Origin: Streptomyces sp. MBT53
GTDB taxonomy: Bacteria; Actinomycetota; Actinomycetes; Streptomycetales; Streptomycetaceae
NCBI RefSeq assembly: GCF_016654115.1
Contig: NZ_JAEQAZ010000103.1
Coordinates: 1 to 64,000, forward strand
DNA: 64,000 bases
Direction of reading: 5' to 3'
Positions 16,412 to 24,434 of this stretch are shown piece after piece. Each line of letters opens with the position of its first letter. Position 1 is the first letter of the stretch. Both the position numbers and the translations under genes were made by a program. The notes under the pieces are model-generated. The model was not told the DNA's origin, ran no database searches, and saw only the letters and a list, made by a program, of their open reading frames with translations.

Positions 16412-17797
16412 TCACGCGGCCGCCTGCAACTCCATCCGCGCCCCGAACTCCCGCACCACCGGCTCGTCCCGGTACGGCTCCAGGCGCTGCTGGAAGTCGT
16501 CCAGGTACTCGGCGCCCCGGTTGGAGCGCAGCGAACCGAGCAACTCCACCGCTTTCAGGCCCGTGTTGCAGGCCTGCTCGACCTCGCGCTGCTGCACCTG
16601 CGCGCTCGCCAGCAGGACGTAGCCGATCGCCCGCCGGCGCGCCCGCGACTCCGGGTGCCCGTCCAGGGACTCCTGCGCGCACCTGGCCGCCGCCTCGGCC
16701 TGCCCGAGGTCACGGTGGCAGTGCGCCAACTCGTCGGCGAGATACGCCTCGTCGAAGTGTCCGATCCACGCCGGGTCGTCCCCGGACGACGGATCGGCCG
16801 CGTCCAGCGCGCTCACCGCGCGCCCCGACGCCAGCTGCGCCGACCGCGCGTCACCCATCAGGGCGTGCCCGCGCGCCTCCGCCGCGTGGAACATCGCCTC
16901 GGCCCGCGGGGTCACGCGACCGCGCGCCCCCTCCTGCGCCGCCCGCGCCAACTGCGCGATCTCACGCGGGTTCCCGAGCTGTGCGGCGAGATGACTCATG
17001 GACGCGGCGAGGACGTATCCGCCGTATCCCCGGTCCCCGGCCGCCTGCGCGAGGCGCAGCGCCTGGATGTAGTACCGCTGGGCCAGGCCGGGTTGACCGG
17101 TGTCGACGGCCATGTAGCCGGCGAGTTCCGTCAACCGGGCGACGGCGGCGAACAGTTCACGCCCCACGGCCTCCCGGTACGACCCCGCGAGCAGCCCGGA
17201 GACGACACTGTTGAGGTAGTGCACGACGACCGGGCGGACATGCCCGCTGCCGTACTGGTGGTCCAGGTCGCTGAGCGCCTGCGTCATCGCGCGGACCGCC
17301 GCCACGTCGGACTGCCCCACCCGGGGCCCCGCCGCGCGCGCGACCTGCGAGTCCGGCGAGGAGATCAGCCAGTCACGGCTCGGCTCGACCAGCGCGGACG
17401 CGGCGACCGACGAACCGGACAGGAAGTCCCGCCGCCCCACGTCACTGCGCCACAGCTCACACACCTGCTCGATGGCACCGAGCACGGTCGGCGAGAACTG
17501 CAGGCCCACGCCCGACGCGAGGTTCTTGCCGTTGGCCATGCCGATCTCGTCGATCGTGACCGTACGGCCCAGTTTGCGGCCCAGCGCCTCGGCGATGATC
17601 GCCGGAGCGCGCCCGCGCGGCTGCTGTCCCCGCAGCCAACGGGCCACGGACGTCTTGTCGTAGCGCAGGTCGAGACCGTGCTCGGCGCCGCACATGTTGA
17701 CCCGGCGGGCCAGCCCGGCGTTCGAGCACCCCGCCTCCTGGATGAGCGCCTGCAGCCGTTCGTTCGGCTGCCGCGCGACAAGTGGCCTTGCGGCCAT
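16412..17797 (-). CDS. NsdA-like TPR regulator
   Basis: Protein of 461 residues. An atypical N-terminal helix-turn-helix region (NERLQALIQEAGCSNAGLARRVN to TSVARWLRGQQPRG) is followed by a linker and a long array of helical tetratricopeptide-type repeats. The family includes Streptomyces NsdA, a negative regulator of sporulation and antibiotic production, and several paralogues; orthology to nsdA itself cannot be claimed. The central GRRDFLSGSSVAA segment resembles a Tat-like or hydrophobic patch often seen in this family. It is monocistronic, with a 200-bp gap to the next gene. Confidence 0.75.
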   Translation of the reverse strand: MAARPLVARQPNERLQALIQEAGCSNAGLARRVNMCGAEHGLDLRYDKTSVARWLRGQQPRGRAPAIIAEALGRKLGRTVTIDEIGMANGKNLASGVGLQFSPTVLGAIEQVCELWRSDVGRRDFLSGSSVAASALVEPSRDWLISSPDSQVARAAGPRVGQSDVAAVRAMTQALSDLDHQYGSGHVRPVVVHYLNSVVSGLLAGSYREAVGRELFAAVARLTELAGYMAVDTGQPGLAQRYYIQALRLAQAAGDRGYGGYVLAASMSHLAAQLGNPREIAQLARAAQEGARGRVTPRAEAMFHAAEARGHALMGDARSAQLASGRAVSALDAADPSSGDDPAWIGHFDEAYLADELAHCHRDLGQAEAAARCAQESLDGHPESRARRRAIGYVLLASAQVQQREVEQACNTGLKAVELLGSLRSNRGAEYLDDFQQRLEPYRDEPVVREFGARMELQAAA

Positions 17798-18053
17798 GGC
17801 GTACCCCCTGGGAACAACCCCTGAAGCGAAAAGATCCGGCCGAGAAGATCAATGCCCAGCGAACATGGCGAAAATGCGAAGCATGTGAGGAATGCCGGGG
17901 TAAAAGCTGGTGCCCGCCCCTCAACTGGCTACCCAGCTACCGCCCTCGGTCCTCCCGCGCGCCCCCGCACATGCATCCATGCGCCCCAGTTGCGGAATCG
18001 ATGCTCCTCCCCCGCGCGCGCTACAGCCGTAACCCGAGGTGGGTGCGGGAGTT

Positions 18054-18716
18054 GTGTTGGGCGTGGAAGAGACGATCGCGGGCACCGAAGCCGCTCAGAT
18101 TCCGAAGCAGCGCGGGGAATCGCTGCTGGAGACAGCCGTACGCTACGCCGAGGAGCGCCACTGGGACGTCTTCCCCGGCACCTGGCTGGAAGCCGTCGAC
18201 GGGGTGCAGCGCTGCTCGTGCGAGGACCCCGCGTGCGCCGCACCCGGCGCACATCCGGCGCGCGAGGACTGGGCGACCCAGGCGACGGGCAGTGCGACGG
18301 TCGCGCGGCGGATGTGGCAGAAGCAGCCAGGGGCATCGATTCTGCTGCCGACCGGGCGGACGTTCGACGCGATCTCCGTTCCGGAGACCGCGGGGTTCCT
18401 CGCGCTGGCGCGGATGGAGCGCATGGAGTTGACGTTGGGTCCTGTCACGTTGACGCCGGCTCGGCGGATGGAGTTCTTCGTTCTGCCGGGGGCGTCGGTG
18501 AAGGTGCCGGATCTGGTGCGGAAGATCGGCTGGTCTCCCGCCACTCTTGATCTCGTGGTGCTGGGTGAGGGTGGATATGTGGCTGCGCCGCCTACTCGGT
18601 TCGGGTCTCGGGGGGCTGTGCAGTGGGCCTGCCGGCCGACCGCTGCGAATCGGTGGTTGCCGGATGCGGAGGAGTTGATCTCGCCGCTCGCCTATGCGTG
18701 TGGGCGGGATCGGTAG
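18054..18716 (+). CDS. Bifunctional primase/polymerase N-terminal-domain protein
   Basis: About 220 residues with the archaeo-eukaryotic primase (prim-pol) N-terminal fold: LLETAVRYAEERHWDVFPGTW, Cys-rich CSCEDPACAAPGAHPA, then a segment beginning DWATQAT with an ARRMWQKQPGASILLPTG stretch. The acidic catalytic pair of active prim-pols is not evident, so it may be a non-catalytic paralogue, as I recall for the conserved Streptomyces chromosomal version. The start is uncertain: in-frame GTG 18039, GTG 18054, TTG 18057 and GTG 18063 are all possible. Confidence 0.7.
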   Translation: MLGVEETIAGTEAAQIPKQRGESLLETAVRYAEERHWDVFPGTWLEAVDGVQRCSCEDPACAAPGAHPAREDWATQATGSATVARRMWQKQPGASILLPTGRTFDAISVPETAGFLALARMERMELTLGPVTLTPARRMEFFVLPGASVKVPDLVRKIGWSPATLDLVVLGEGGYVAAPPTRFGSRGAVQWACRPTAANRWLPDAEELISPLAYACGRDR

Positions 18717-18721
18717 CGTTG

Positions 18722-18771
18722 GCGGGTGCGGGTCCGGTGGGGGCTGGTCGCGCAGTTCCCCGCGCCCCTTC
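18722..18771 (+). repeat. Dispersed GC-rich repeat
   Basis: GGGTGCGGGTCCGGTGGGGG runs into CGCGCAGTTCCCCGCGCCCC, directly after the prim-pol stop and only 30 bp before the ABC transporter start. Confidence 0.8.
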
Positions 18772-18801
18772 AGGGCGCCTCCCTGGCCGTAGGCTGCACG
18801 C

Positions 18802-19575
18802 ATGACGTCTCCTGCCGTGCGCGTACACGGGCTCTGGAAGCGGTTCGGGCAGCAAGTCGCCGTTGCCGGGATCGATCTGGAGTTGCCTGCCGGGAAGTTC
18901 ATCGGGCTGGTCGGGCCCAATGGGGCCGGGAAGACCACCACTCTCTCCATGGTGACCGGGCTGCTGCGGCCCGATCAGGGGACGGTCGAGGTCGTCGGGC
19001 ACGACGTCTGGCGTGACCCCGTGGCCGTGAAAGCGCGGATCGGCGTGCTGCCGGAGGGACTTCGGCTCTTCGAGCGGCTCTCGGGGCGTGAACTCCTCGG
19101 CTACAGCGGGCGGTTGCGGGGGCTGCCCGGGGCCGAGGTCGACAAGCGGGCCACGCAGTTGCTGGACGTGCTCGATCTGGCGGGGGCGCAGCACAAGCTC
19201 GTCGTCGACTACTCCACCGGTATGCGCAAGAAGATCGGGCTCGCCGCCGCTCTCCTCCACAATCCCGAAGTCCTGTTCCTGGACGAGCCGTTCGAGGGCG
19301 TCGACCCGGTCTCCGCGCAGACCATCAGGGGCGTCCTGGAGCGCTACACCGCCTCCGGCGCCACCGTCGTCTTCTCCTCGCACGTCATGGAACTCGTCGA
19401 GTCGCTCTGCGACTGGGTGGCCGTGATGGCCGCCGGCCGCATCCGTGCCCAGGGCACCCTGGCCGAGGTGCGCGGCGAAGCGCCCACGCTGCAGCAGGCG
19501 TTCCTCGAACTCGTCGGCGCGGGCGCCCGTGACCACGGCTCCGACCTCGACTGGCTGGGCGGCGGCACCCGATGA
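18802..19575 (+). CDS. ABC transporter ATP-binding protein
   Basis: ATPase subunit of 257 residues. Walker A is GPNGAGKTT, the signature is YSTGMRKKIG, Walker B is EVLFLDEPFEGVD, and the switch His is in VFSSHVMELVE. Its order matches ABC-2 type exporters. Its TGA overlaps the ATG of the permease gene (ATGA), so the two are coupled and form a complete exporter if the ATPase and permease each dimerise. Substrate unknown. Confidence 0.94.
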   Translation: MTSPAVRVHGLWKRFGQQVAVAGIDLELPAGKFIGLVGPNGAGKTTTLSMVTGLLRPDQGTVEVVGHDVWRDPVAVKARIGVLPEGLRLFERLSGRELLGYSGRLRGLPGAEVDKRATQLLDVLDLAGAQHKLVVDYSTGMRKKIGLAAALLHNPEVLFLDEPFEGVDPVSAQTIRGVLERYTASGATVVFSSHVMELVESLCDWVAVMAAGRIRAQGTLAEVRGEAPTLQQAFLELVGAGARDHGSDLDWLGGGTR

Positions 19576-21182
19576 CCGACACCCTCACGCCCCCGGCCTC
19601 GATCACTCCCGTCGTCGTACGCCTGAAGCTGTCCCTGCTGCGCAACGGTCTACGGCAGTCCGGTGGCCGGCGGGCCGCGTATGTCGCGTCGGCGGTCGTG
19701 GCGCTGCTGTTCGCGGCGCTCCAGCTGCTCGGGCTGATCGCACTGCGCGGGAACACGCACGCGGTCTCCGTGGTCGTCATCCTGGTGGCGGTGCTGGGTC
19801 TAGGCTGGGCGGTGATGCCGCTGTTCTTCCCGTCCGGCGACGAGACCCTCGACCCGACCCGCCTGGTGATGCTGCCGCTGCGGCCCCAACCTCTCGTACG
19901 GGCGCTGCTGGCGGCCTCGTTGGTCGGCATCGGGCCGCTGTTCACGCTGGTGCTGCTGCTCGGTTCGGTGATCGCGGTCGCGCACGGCGCCGCCGCGTAC
20001 GTCACGGCCGTCCTCGCCCTCGTGCTCGCGCTGCTGATCTGCGTGGCCCTCGCGCGGGCCGTCGCCACCGCCAACCTCCGCCTGCTGACCAGCCGGAAGG
20101 GCCGGGACCTGGCGGTGCTGAGCGGGCTGGTGATCGCGGTCGGCGCGCAGTTGGTCAACTTCGGTGCGCAGCGCCTCGGTTCGTCCGGACTCTCCCAACT
20201 CGAACCGGCGGCAGAGGTGTTGCGCTGGGTGCCGCCCGGGTCGGCGGTCGGCGCGGTGGACTCGGTGAGCAAGGGTTCGTACGGCCTGGCGATCATCCAA
20301 CTGGCCCTGTCCTTGGGCGCTTTGGCGGCCCTGCTCTTCCTCTGGTCGCGCAGCCTCACCAAGTTGATGACCTCGCCCGACGGCTCCACCCTCCAGTCCG
20401 CCGAACCGGCCGCGAAGGACAAGGGATCCGCCGGCGGCCCGGCCCGTCTCCTGCCGGCCGGCCGCACCGGCACGGTCATGGAACGCAGCCTGCGCTACAT
20501 CTGGCGCGACCCCAAGACCAAGGCCGCGTGGGTGACTTCACTCGCGATCGGTCTGATCGTGCCGGTGTTCAACGCGCTCCAGGGCACCGGCTCGGTCTAC
20601 TTCGCGTGCTTCGCCGCCGGGATGCTCGGCATCCAGATGTACAACCAGTTCGGGCAGGACACCTCGGCGTTCTGGATGGTCGCGATGACGATCTCCACGA
20701 CCAGGGACGCCTACGTCGAACTCCGCGCCCGCGCACTGGCGTTGCTGCTGATCACCGTCCCGTACGCGGCGCTCGTGACCGTCCTCACGACGGCGATGCT
20801 CGGCGACTGGCAGCGGCTCCCGGAGGTTCTCGGCCTCTCCTTCGCCCTCCTCGGCGCGATGCTCGCGACCGGCGCCTGGACCTCGGCCCGCTTCCCCTAC
20901 TCCATCCCCCAGGGCGGCCACAAGAACGTCGCCCCCGGTCAGGCGGGCCTCGCCTGGATCTCCATCTTCGGCGGCATGATCTCGGCGGCCCTGCTCTGCT
21001 CCCCCGTCATCACCCTCACGATCTGGGCCAACGTGAGCGCGGACGGCGATCAGTGGAGCTGGGTGCTGCTGCCGGTGGGGGTGGGGTACGGGGCGGCGAT
21101 CACGTACGCGGGGCTGAGGTTGGCGGCACCGGGAACGGCGAGGCGCCTGCCGGAGATCCTGGCGGCGGTCAGCAAGGGCTGA
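19572..21182 (+). CDS. ABC transporter permease, large ABC-2-like
   Basis: Integral membrane protein of 536 residues with about a dozen hydrophobic segments in two halves separated by a cytoplasmic loop (residues about 265-310, charged, with SLTKLMTSPDGS). It starts within the ATPase stop. Length and layout fit Streptomyces two-gene exporters with an internally duplicated membrane subunit. Transported compound unknown. Confidence 0.88.
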   Translation: MTDTLTPPASITPVVVRLKLSLLRNGLRQSGGRRAAYVASAVVALLFAALQLLGLIALRGNTHAVSVVVILVAVLGLGWAVMPLFFPSGDETLDPTRLVMLPLRPQPLVRALLAASLVGIGPLFTLVLLLGSVIAVAHGAAAYVTAVLALVLALLICVALARAVATANLRLLTSRKGRDLAVLSGLVIAVGAQLVNFGAQRLGSSGLSQLEPAAEVLRWVPPGSAVGAVDSVSKGSYGLAIIQLALSLGALAALLFLWSRSLTKLMTSPDGSTLQSAEPAAKDKGSAGGPARLLPAGRTGTVMERSLRYIWRDPKTKAAWVTSLAIGLIVPVFNALQGTGSVYFACFAAGMLGIQMYNQFGQDTSAFWMVAMTISTTRDAYVELRARALALLLITVPYAALVTVLTTAMLGDWQRLPEVLGLSFALLGAMLATGAWTSARFPYSIPQGGHKNVAPGQAGLAWISIFGGMISAALLCSPVITLTIWANVSADGDQWSWVLLPVGVGYGAAITYAGLRLAAPGTARRLPEILAAVSKG

Positions 21183-21189
21183 CTTACGG

Positions 21190-21226
21190 CTTTTGCCTTT
21201 GTCTTTTGCCTTTGTCTTTTGCCTTT
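21190..21226 (+). repeat. 13-bp tandem repeat after the permease gene
   Basis: CTTTTGCCTTTGT occurs at 21190-21202 and 21203-21215, with a third partial copy at 21216-21226. It is pyrimidine-rich on the plus strand and runs into the next dispersed repeat. Confidence 0.85.
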
Positions 21227-21300
21227 AGGGGCGCGGGGCTGTATCAATTTGCGGCTCCGCCGCGTGGGCGCGAGCAACCACGACGCACCCGCACCCGCCA
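21226..21300 (+). repeat. Dispersed repeat, variant with second module
   Basis: GGGGCGCGGGGCTGTATC, then TTTGCGGCTCCGCCGCGTGG and GCACCCGCACCCGCC. It is the same second module as at 11442-11500. Confidence 0.75.
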
Positions 21301-21332
21301 AACAACCGAACTCCCCACCCCCATAGGCGATC

Positions 21333-22190
21333 TCACACCAGCACCCCATCAAGAAACGGCTCAATAGCCGCCCGCCAAGCCAACGGCTGGTCGTAGTGCA
21401 CCAGATGCCCGGCGTCGGCAACCTCCGCATATTCCCCTCGGGGGAGAACCCGCACCATCTCCTGCGCCTCCGCCCGCCCCAACTCCCCGTCCAGCCCCCG
21501 CACGACCAGCGCGGGACACTGCACCTGGGCCAGCTCCTCCCAGTGCGCGTCGTACACCCACGTCTCCCGCGACTTCAGCATCTGCTCCGGCTCGAACACC
21601 GGCCGCCACCCGTCGGGAGACTCGTGCATGACCTCGGCGTAGAACTCCCCCCGGGACGGATTCGGCCGTTCCACCCACGGGTCGTCCTCGCCGAAGAACT
21701 TCCGCACATCGGCCAGCGTGGCGAAGGGCACGGGCCAGGACTTGAACCAGTCGGACCACTCCCGCTGCGAGGCCGCGCCCAGCGCGGAGGCCCGCATGTC
21801 GCAGATGATCAGCCCCCGTACGAGATCGGGGCGCTTCGCGGCGAGCTGCCACGCGGTGAGCGCGCCCATGGCGTGGCCGATGAGGACGACCGGGGCGAGC
21901 GCCAGCTGTTCGAGCGCGGCCTCCGCGTCCTCGACGTAGGCCTCACGGGTGAACGCCGCCTGCGGCGGCTTGTCGCTCTGGCCGTGGCCGCGCTGGTCGA
22001 GTGCGACCGCGCGGTGCCGTTCGGAGAGCCAGCGGGCGGTGGACGCCCAGTGCGAGGCGCGGCCCATCAGGCCGTGCAGTAAGAGAACTCCGGGTGCCCG
22101 CTCGATCTCCCCCGATTTGGGAGGGTCCGCGAACTCCCATGCGGCCAGGCGTACGCCGCCTGCTCCGGTCACGTCGATGCGCCGCGCCAT
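21333..22190 (-). CDS. Alpha/beta-hydrolase fold protein with the nucleophile Ser replaced by Ala
   Basis: Fold as in haloperoxidase/MhpC-type hydrolases, 285 residues from the ATG at 22190 (a start at 22214 adds eight). The oxyanion region LLLHGLMGRASHW, DQRGHGQSDKP and the late His in DAGHLVHYDQP are intact. The nucleophile elbow reads GHAMGA, not the expected GHSMGx: the codon is GCC, one base from TCC. Either this copy is catalytically dead or uses another mechanism, or it is a non-enzymatic member. The gene otherwise looks intact. Confidence 0.85.
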   Translation of the reverse strand: MARRIDVTGAGGVRLAAWEFADPPKSGEIERAPGVLLLHGLMGRASHWASTARWLSERHRAVALDQRGHGQSDKPPQAAFTREAYVEDAEAALEQLALAPVVLIGHAMGALTAWQLAAKRPDLVRGLIICDMRASALGAASQREWSDWFKSWPVPFATLADVRKFFGEDDPWVERPNPSRGEFYAEVMHESPDGWRPVFEPEQMLKSRETWVYDAHWEELAQVQCPALVVRGLDGELGRAEAQEMVRVLPRGEYAEVADAGHLVHYDQPLAWRAAIEPFLDGVLV

Positions 22191-22719
22191 TGGTCCTGGC
22201 ACCCCCCTAGCCACGCTCTGCCGCTTGTGCCGTTCGTTCTTGCTGCTGTCTCTTCTCTTGCTCGTCTCTTCCTACAGGTCACGCCCCGCGCGTTTCATCA
22301 CCCACAGGTTATCGAATACAGATTCGAAAATGCGGTCTCCGGCCGCAACACCCCTCGTTCGAGTGACCCCGCTCAAGGAATGATCGCCGCTGCCGAGGGG
22401 AGATCTTCAGCGGGAGGCGGACCGCTCGGGGAAAACGGTCCGAAGGGGATGACCTTGAGAGCTCGGGGCTCCGGGTCAGCACAGGGGAGGACAGGCCCCG
22501 GCGCCGCACGGCGCCGGGGCCCTCTCCACGTTCGCGGCACATCCTCCCGCCCCCTCACGGTCATATGCCTCTCGCGACAGCCTGGCACGCGAAGCGTCCC
22601 CGCGCTGCGATTCAGCGCACTGAATCTTGGAATCTCCGCGACCGGCGGAACGCCACAACTGCCTCTCCGGCCCCACGAGTTGACGACCCTGCCGGGCTCT
22701 GGGCGTGGTCAGCGCTTGG
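22191..22719. other. Intergenic region, 529 bp, with a strong hairpin
   Basis: It lies between the hydrolase gene (read leftward) and the end of the DtxR-type gene. The hairpin at 22494-22521 is described separately. A lower-GC part (22200-22340) probably carries the hydrolase promoter. No coding frame here has convincing codon bias. Confidence 0.5.
22494..22521. terminator. Hairpin terminator
   Basis: GGCCCCGGCGCCG (22494-22506) pairs perfectly with CGGCGCCGGGGCC (22509-22521) around a 2-base loop. It is placed to end the leftward DtxR-type transcript about 200 bp beyond its stop. Confidence 0.65.
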
Positions 22720-23412
22720 TCAGCGCTTGGCGACGAACACATGCGAGGCAATGTCCGAGTCCAGCTCGGCCGCCTCGCCGCCGCTGCCCACCAGCACCCC
22801 GCCCGCCGACTCCGTCACGCTCACCACCGAGCCGGGCTGCACGCCCGCGCGGCGCAGCGTGTACATCAGCTGGGCGTCCGTCTGGATGGGCTCGCCGATC
22901 CGGCGCACCACGACCGTCTTGCCGTCCAGACCCGGGTCCAGCTCGGCCAGCGACACCATGCCCTCGTCGAGGAACGGGTCCGCCCCGTCCTTCTCGCCCA
23001 GCTCCTCGAGACCGGGGATCGGATTGCCGTACGGCGACTCCGTGGGGTGGCGCAGCAGCTCCAGGACCCGCCGCTCCACGGCCTCGCTCATCACGTGCTC
23101 CCAGCGGCAGGCCTCGGCGTGCACCTGCTCCCACTCCAGGCCGATCACGTCGACGAGCAGACACTCGGCGAGCCGGTGCTTGCGCATCACCCGCGTGGCC
23201 AGGCGACGGCCCTCGTCGGTCAGCTCCAGATGGCGGTCGCTGGCGACGGCCACCAGGCCGTCGCGCTCCATGCGTGCCACCGTCTGGCTCACCGTCGGGC
23301 CGCTCTGGTCGAGCCGCTCGGCGATGCGGGCGCGCATGGGGACCACACCTTCCTCCTCCAGCTCGAGGATGGTGCGGAGATACATCTCCGTGGTGTCGAT
23401 CAGTCCGGACAT
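22720..23412 (-). CDS. dmdR1: DtxR/IdeR-family iron-dependent regulator (DmdR1-like)
   Basis: Iron-sensing repressor, 230 residues. N-terminal winged helix (TTEMYLRTILELEEEGVVPMRARIAERLDQSGPTVSQTVARME); metal-binding and dimerisation domain with the Cys-containing AEACRWEHVMSEAVERRVLELL, where Glu, Cys and His ligands are expected; C-terminal SH3-like FeoA domain. With Fe(II) it should repress siderophore and iron-uptake genes. ATG 23412 is preceded by GAGGGG. Placement beside the SIS-domain gene matches S. coelicolor dmdR1 as I recall it. A long open frame runs antisense across it (see findings). Confidence 0.93.
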   Translation of the reverse strand: MSGLIDTTEMYLRTILELEEEGVVPMRARIAERLDQSGPTVSQTVARMERDGLVAVASDRHLELTDEGRRLATRVMRKHRLAECLLVDVIGLEWEQVHAEACRWEHVMSEAVERRVLELLRHPTESPYGNPIPGLEELGEKDGADPFLDEGMVSLAELDPGLDGKTVVVRRIGEPIQTDAQLMYTLRRAGVQPGSVVSVTESAGGVLVGSGGEAAELDSDIASHVFVAKR

Positions 23413-23583
23413 ACGTGCCCCTCGATTACCTCTGCCCGAAGCTCGGCGGCTCCGCGGCGCGTGCGCTGGCCCTGGACTCAATTCTGACGCATCGCACTGA
23501 CAACCGTGCCGCGCCGTTGAAACCAGCCGGTTACGGCCGCCCGCGGCGGCCCTGGAGACGTGCTGTCGCCGTATTGACATCCC

Positions 23584-23599
23584 CTTGGTCCAGACCGCA
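23584..23599 (+). promoter_or_regulatory. DasR-like operator and possible -35 box upstream of the SIS gene
   Basis: TTGGTCCAGACCGCA keeps the TGGTC-N-AGACC core of the DasR responsive element, with 10 of 16 positions matching the consensus I know. TTGACA at 23574-23579 lies just upstream. A GntR-family regulator such as DasR bound here would cover the promoter spacer. Confidence 0.45.
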
Positions 23600-23638
23600 C
23601 GGTGATCCGCGACACAAACTCACAGAGGGGGCTCCCGC

Positions 23639-24394
23639 ATGAGCGACCGTACGCCGGCCGGCCAGTTCTTCGACGCCGCGATCACCCTGCTCCAGCGGGT
23701 CAGCGACGAAGAGGCCGACTCCGTCGGGGCGGCCGGCACGCTCCTCGCGGACACCGTGGCCGACGGCGGGCGCCTCTTCGCCTTCGGCGCCGGGCACTCC
23801 TCGCTCGCCGCGCAGGATCTCGTCTACCGCGCGGGCGGACTCGCCCTGATGAACCTCCTCGTGGTCCCCGGTGTCCTCGGCGTCGACGTCATGCCGGCCA
23901 CGCTGGGCTCCGCCCTGGAGCGCGTCGACGGCCTCGCGGGCGTGGTCCTGGAGACGTCACCGCTGCGCTCCGGCGACGCCCTGGTGATCATCTCGCTGTC
24001 GGGGCGCAACGCCCTGCCCGTGGAGATGGCCATGAAGGCCCGCGCCCTCGGCGTCCGCGTCATCGGCGTCACCTCGGTGGCGTACGCCTCGGAGACGACG
24101 TCACGGCACACCTCGGGGACGTACCTCAAGGACCACTGCGACGTCGTACTCGACTCGAAGATCGCGATCGGCGACGCGGAACTCACCCACGACGCCATCC
24201 CGGCCCCCTTCGCCCCCGCCTCCACGGTCGTCACCACGGCCCTCCTCCAGGCCGTCATGGCGACGGCGGCGGCGACCCTGGCCGACCGCGGCATCGAGCC
24301 GCCACTGCTGCGCTCCGGGAACGTCGACGGCGGCCACGAGTGGAACGGCCGGGTCTTCGAGGAGTACCGGGACCGGATCTTCTACCAGTACTGA
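23639..24394 (+). CDS. SIS-domain sugar-phosphate protein (NagS-like)
   Basis: Sugar-isomerase-fold protein, 251 residues. The first SIS motif is GGRLFAFGAGHSSLAAQDLVYRAGG; the second phosphate site is DALVIISLSGRNALPVEMAMKA. It should bind a hexosamine phosphate. I recall that the S. coelicolor protein in this position was reported as a GlcNAc-6-phosphate-acting enzyme (NagS) involved in aminosugar sensitivity; I could not verify this. The DasR-like site upstream agrees with a link to N-acetylglucosamine metabolism. The ATG at 23639 has GAGGGGG about 7 bases upstream. Confidence 0.88.
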   Translation: MSDRTPAGQFFDAAITLLQRVSDEEADSVGAAGTLLADTVADGGRLFAFGAGHSSLAAQDLVYRAGGLALMNLLVVPGVLGVDVMPATLGSALERVDGLAGVVLETSPLRSGDALVIISLSGRNALPVEMAMKARALGVRVIGVTSVAYASETTSRHTSGTYLKDHCDVVLDSKIAIGDAELTHDAIPAPFAPASTVVTTALLQAVMATAAATLADRGIEPPLLRSGNVDGGHEWNGRVFEEYRDRIFYQY

Positions 24395-24434
24395 GGTGCC
24401 CCCGTGCTGAGGTGCCCCCGTGCTGAGGCACCCC
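24391..24434 (+). repeat. 16-bp tandem repeat forming a hairpin at convergent gene ends
   Basis: CTGAGGTGCCCCCGTG occurs at 24391-24406 and 24407-24422, followed by CTGAGGCACCCC. GGTGCC (24411-24416) can pair with GGCACC (24427-24432). It includes the SIS stop codon and the end of the PAS gene, so it may act as a bidirectional terminator. Confidence 0.7.
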
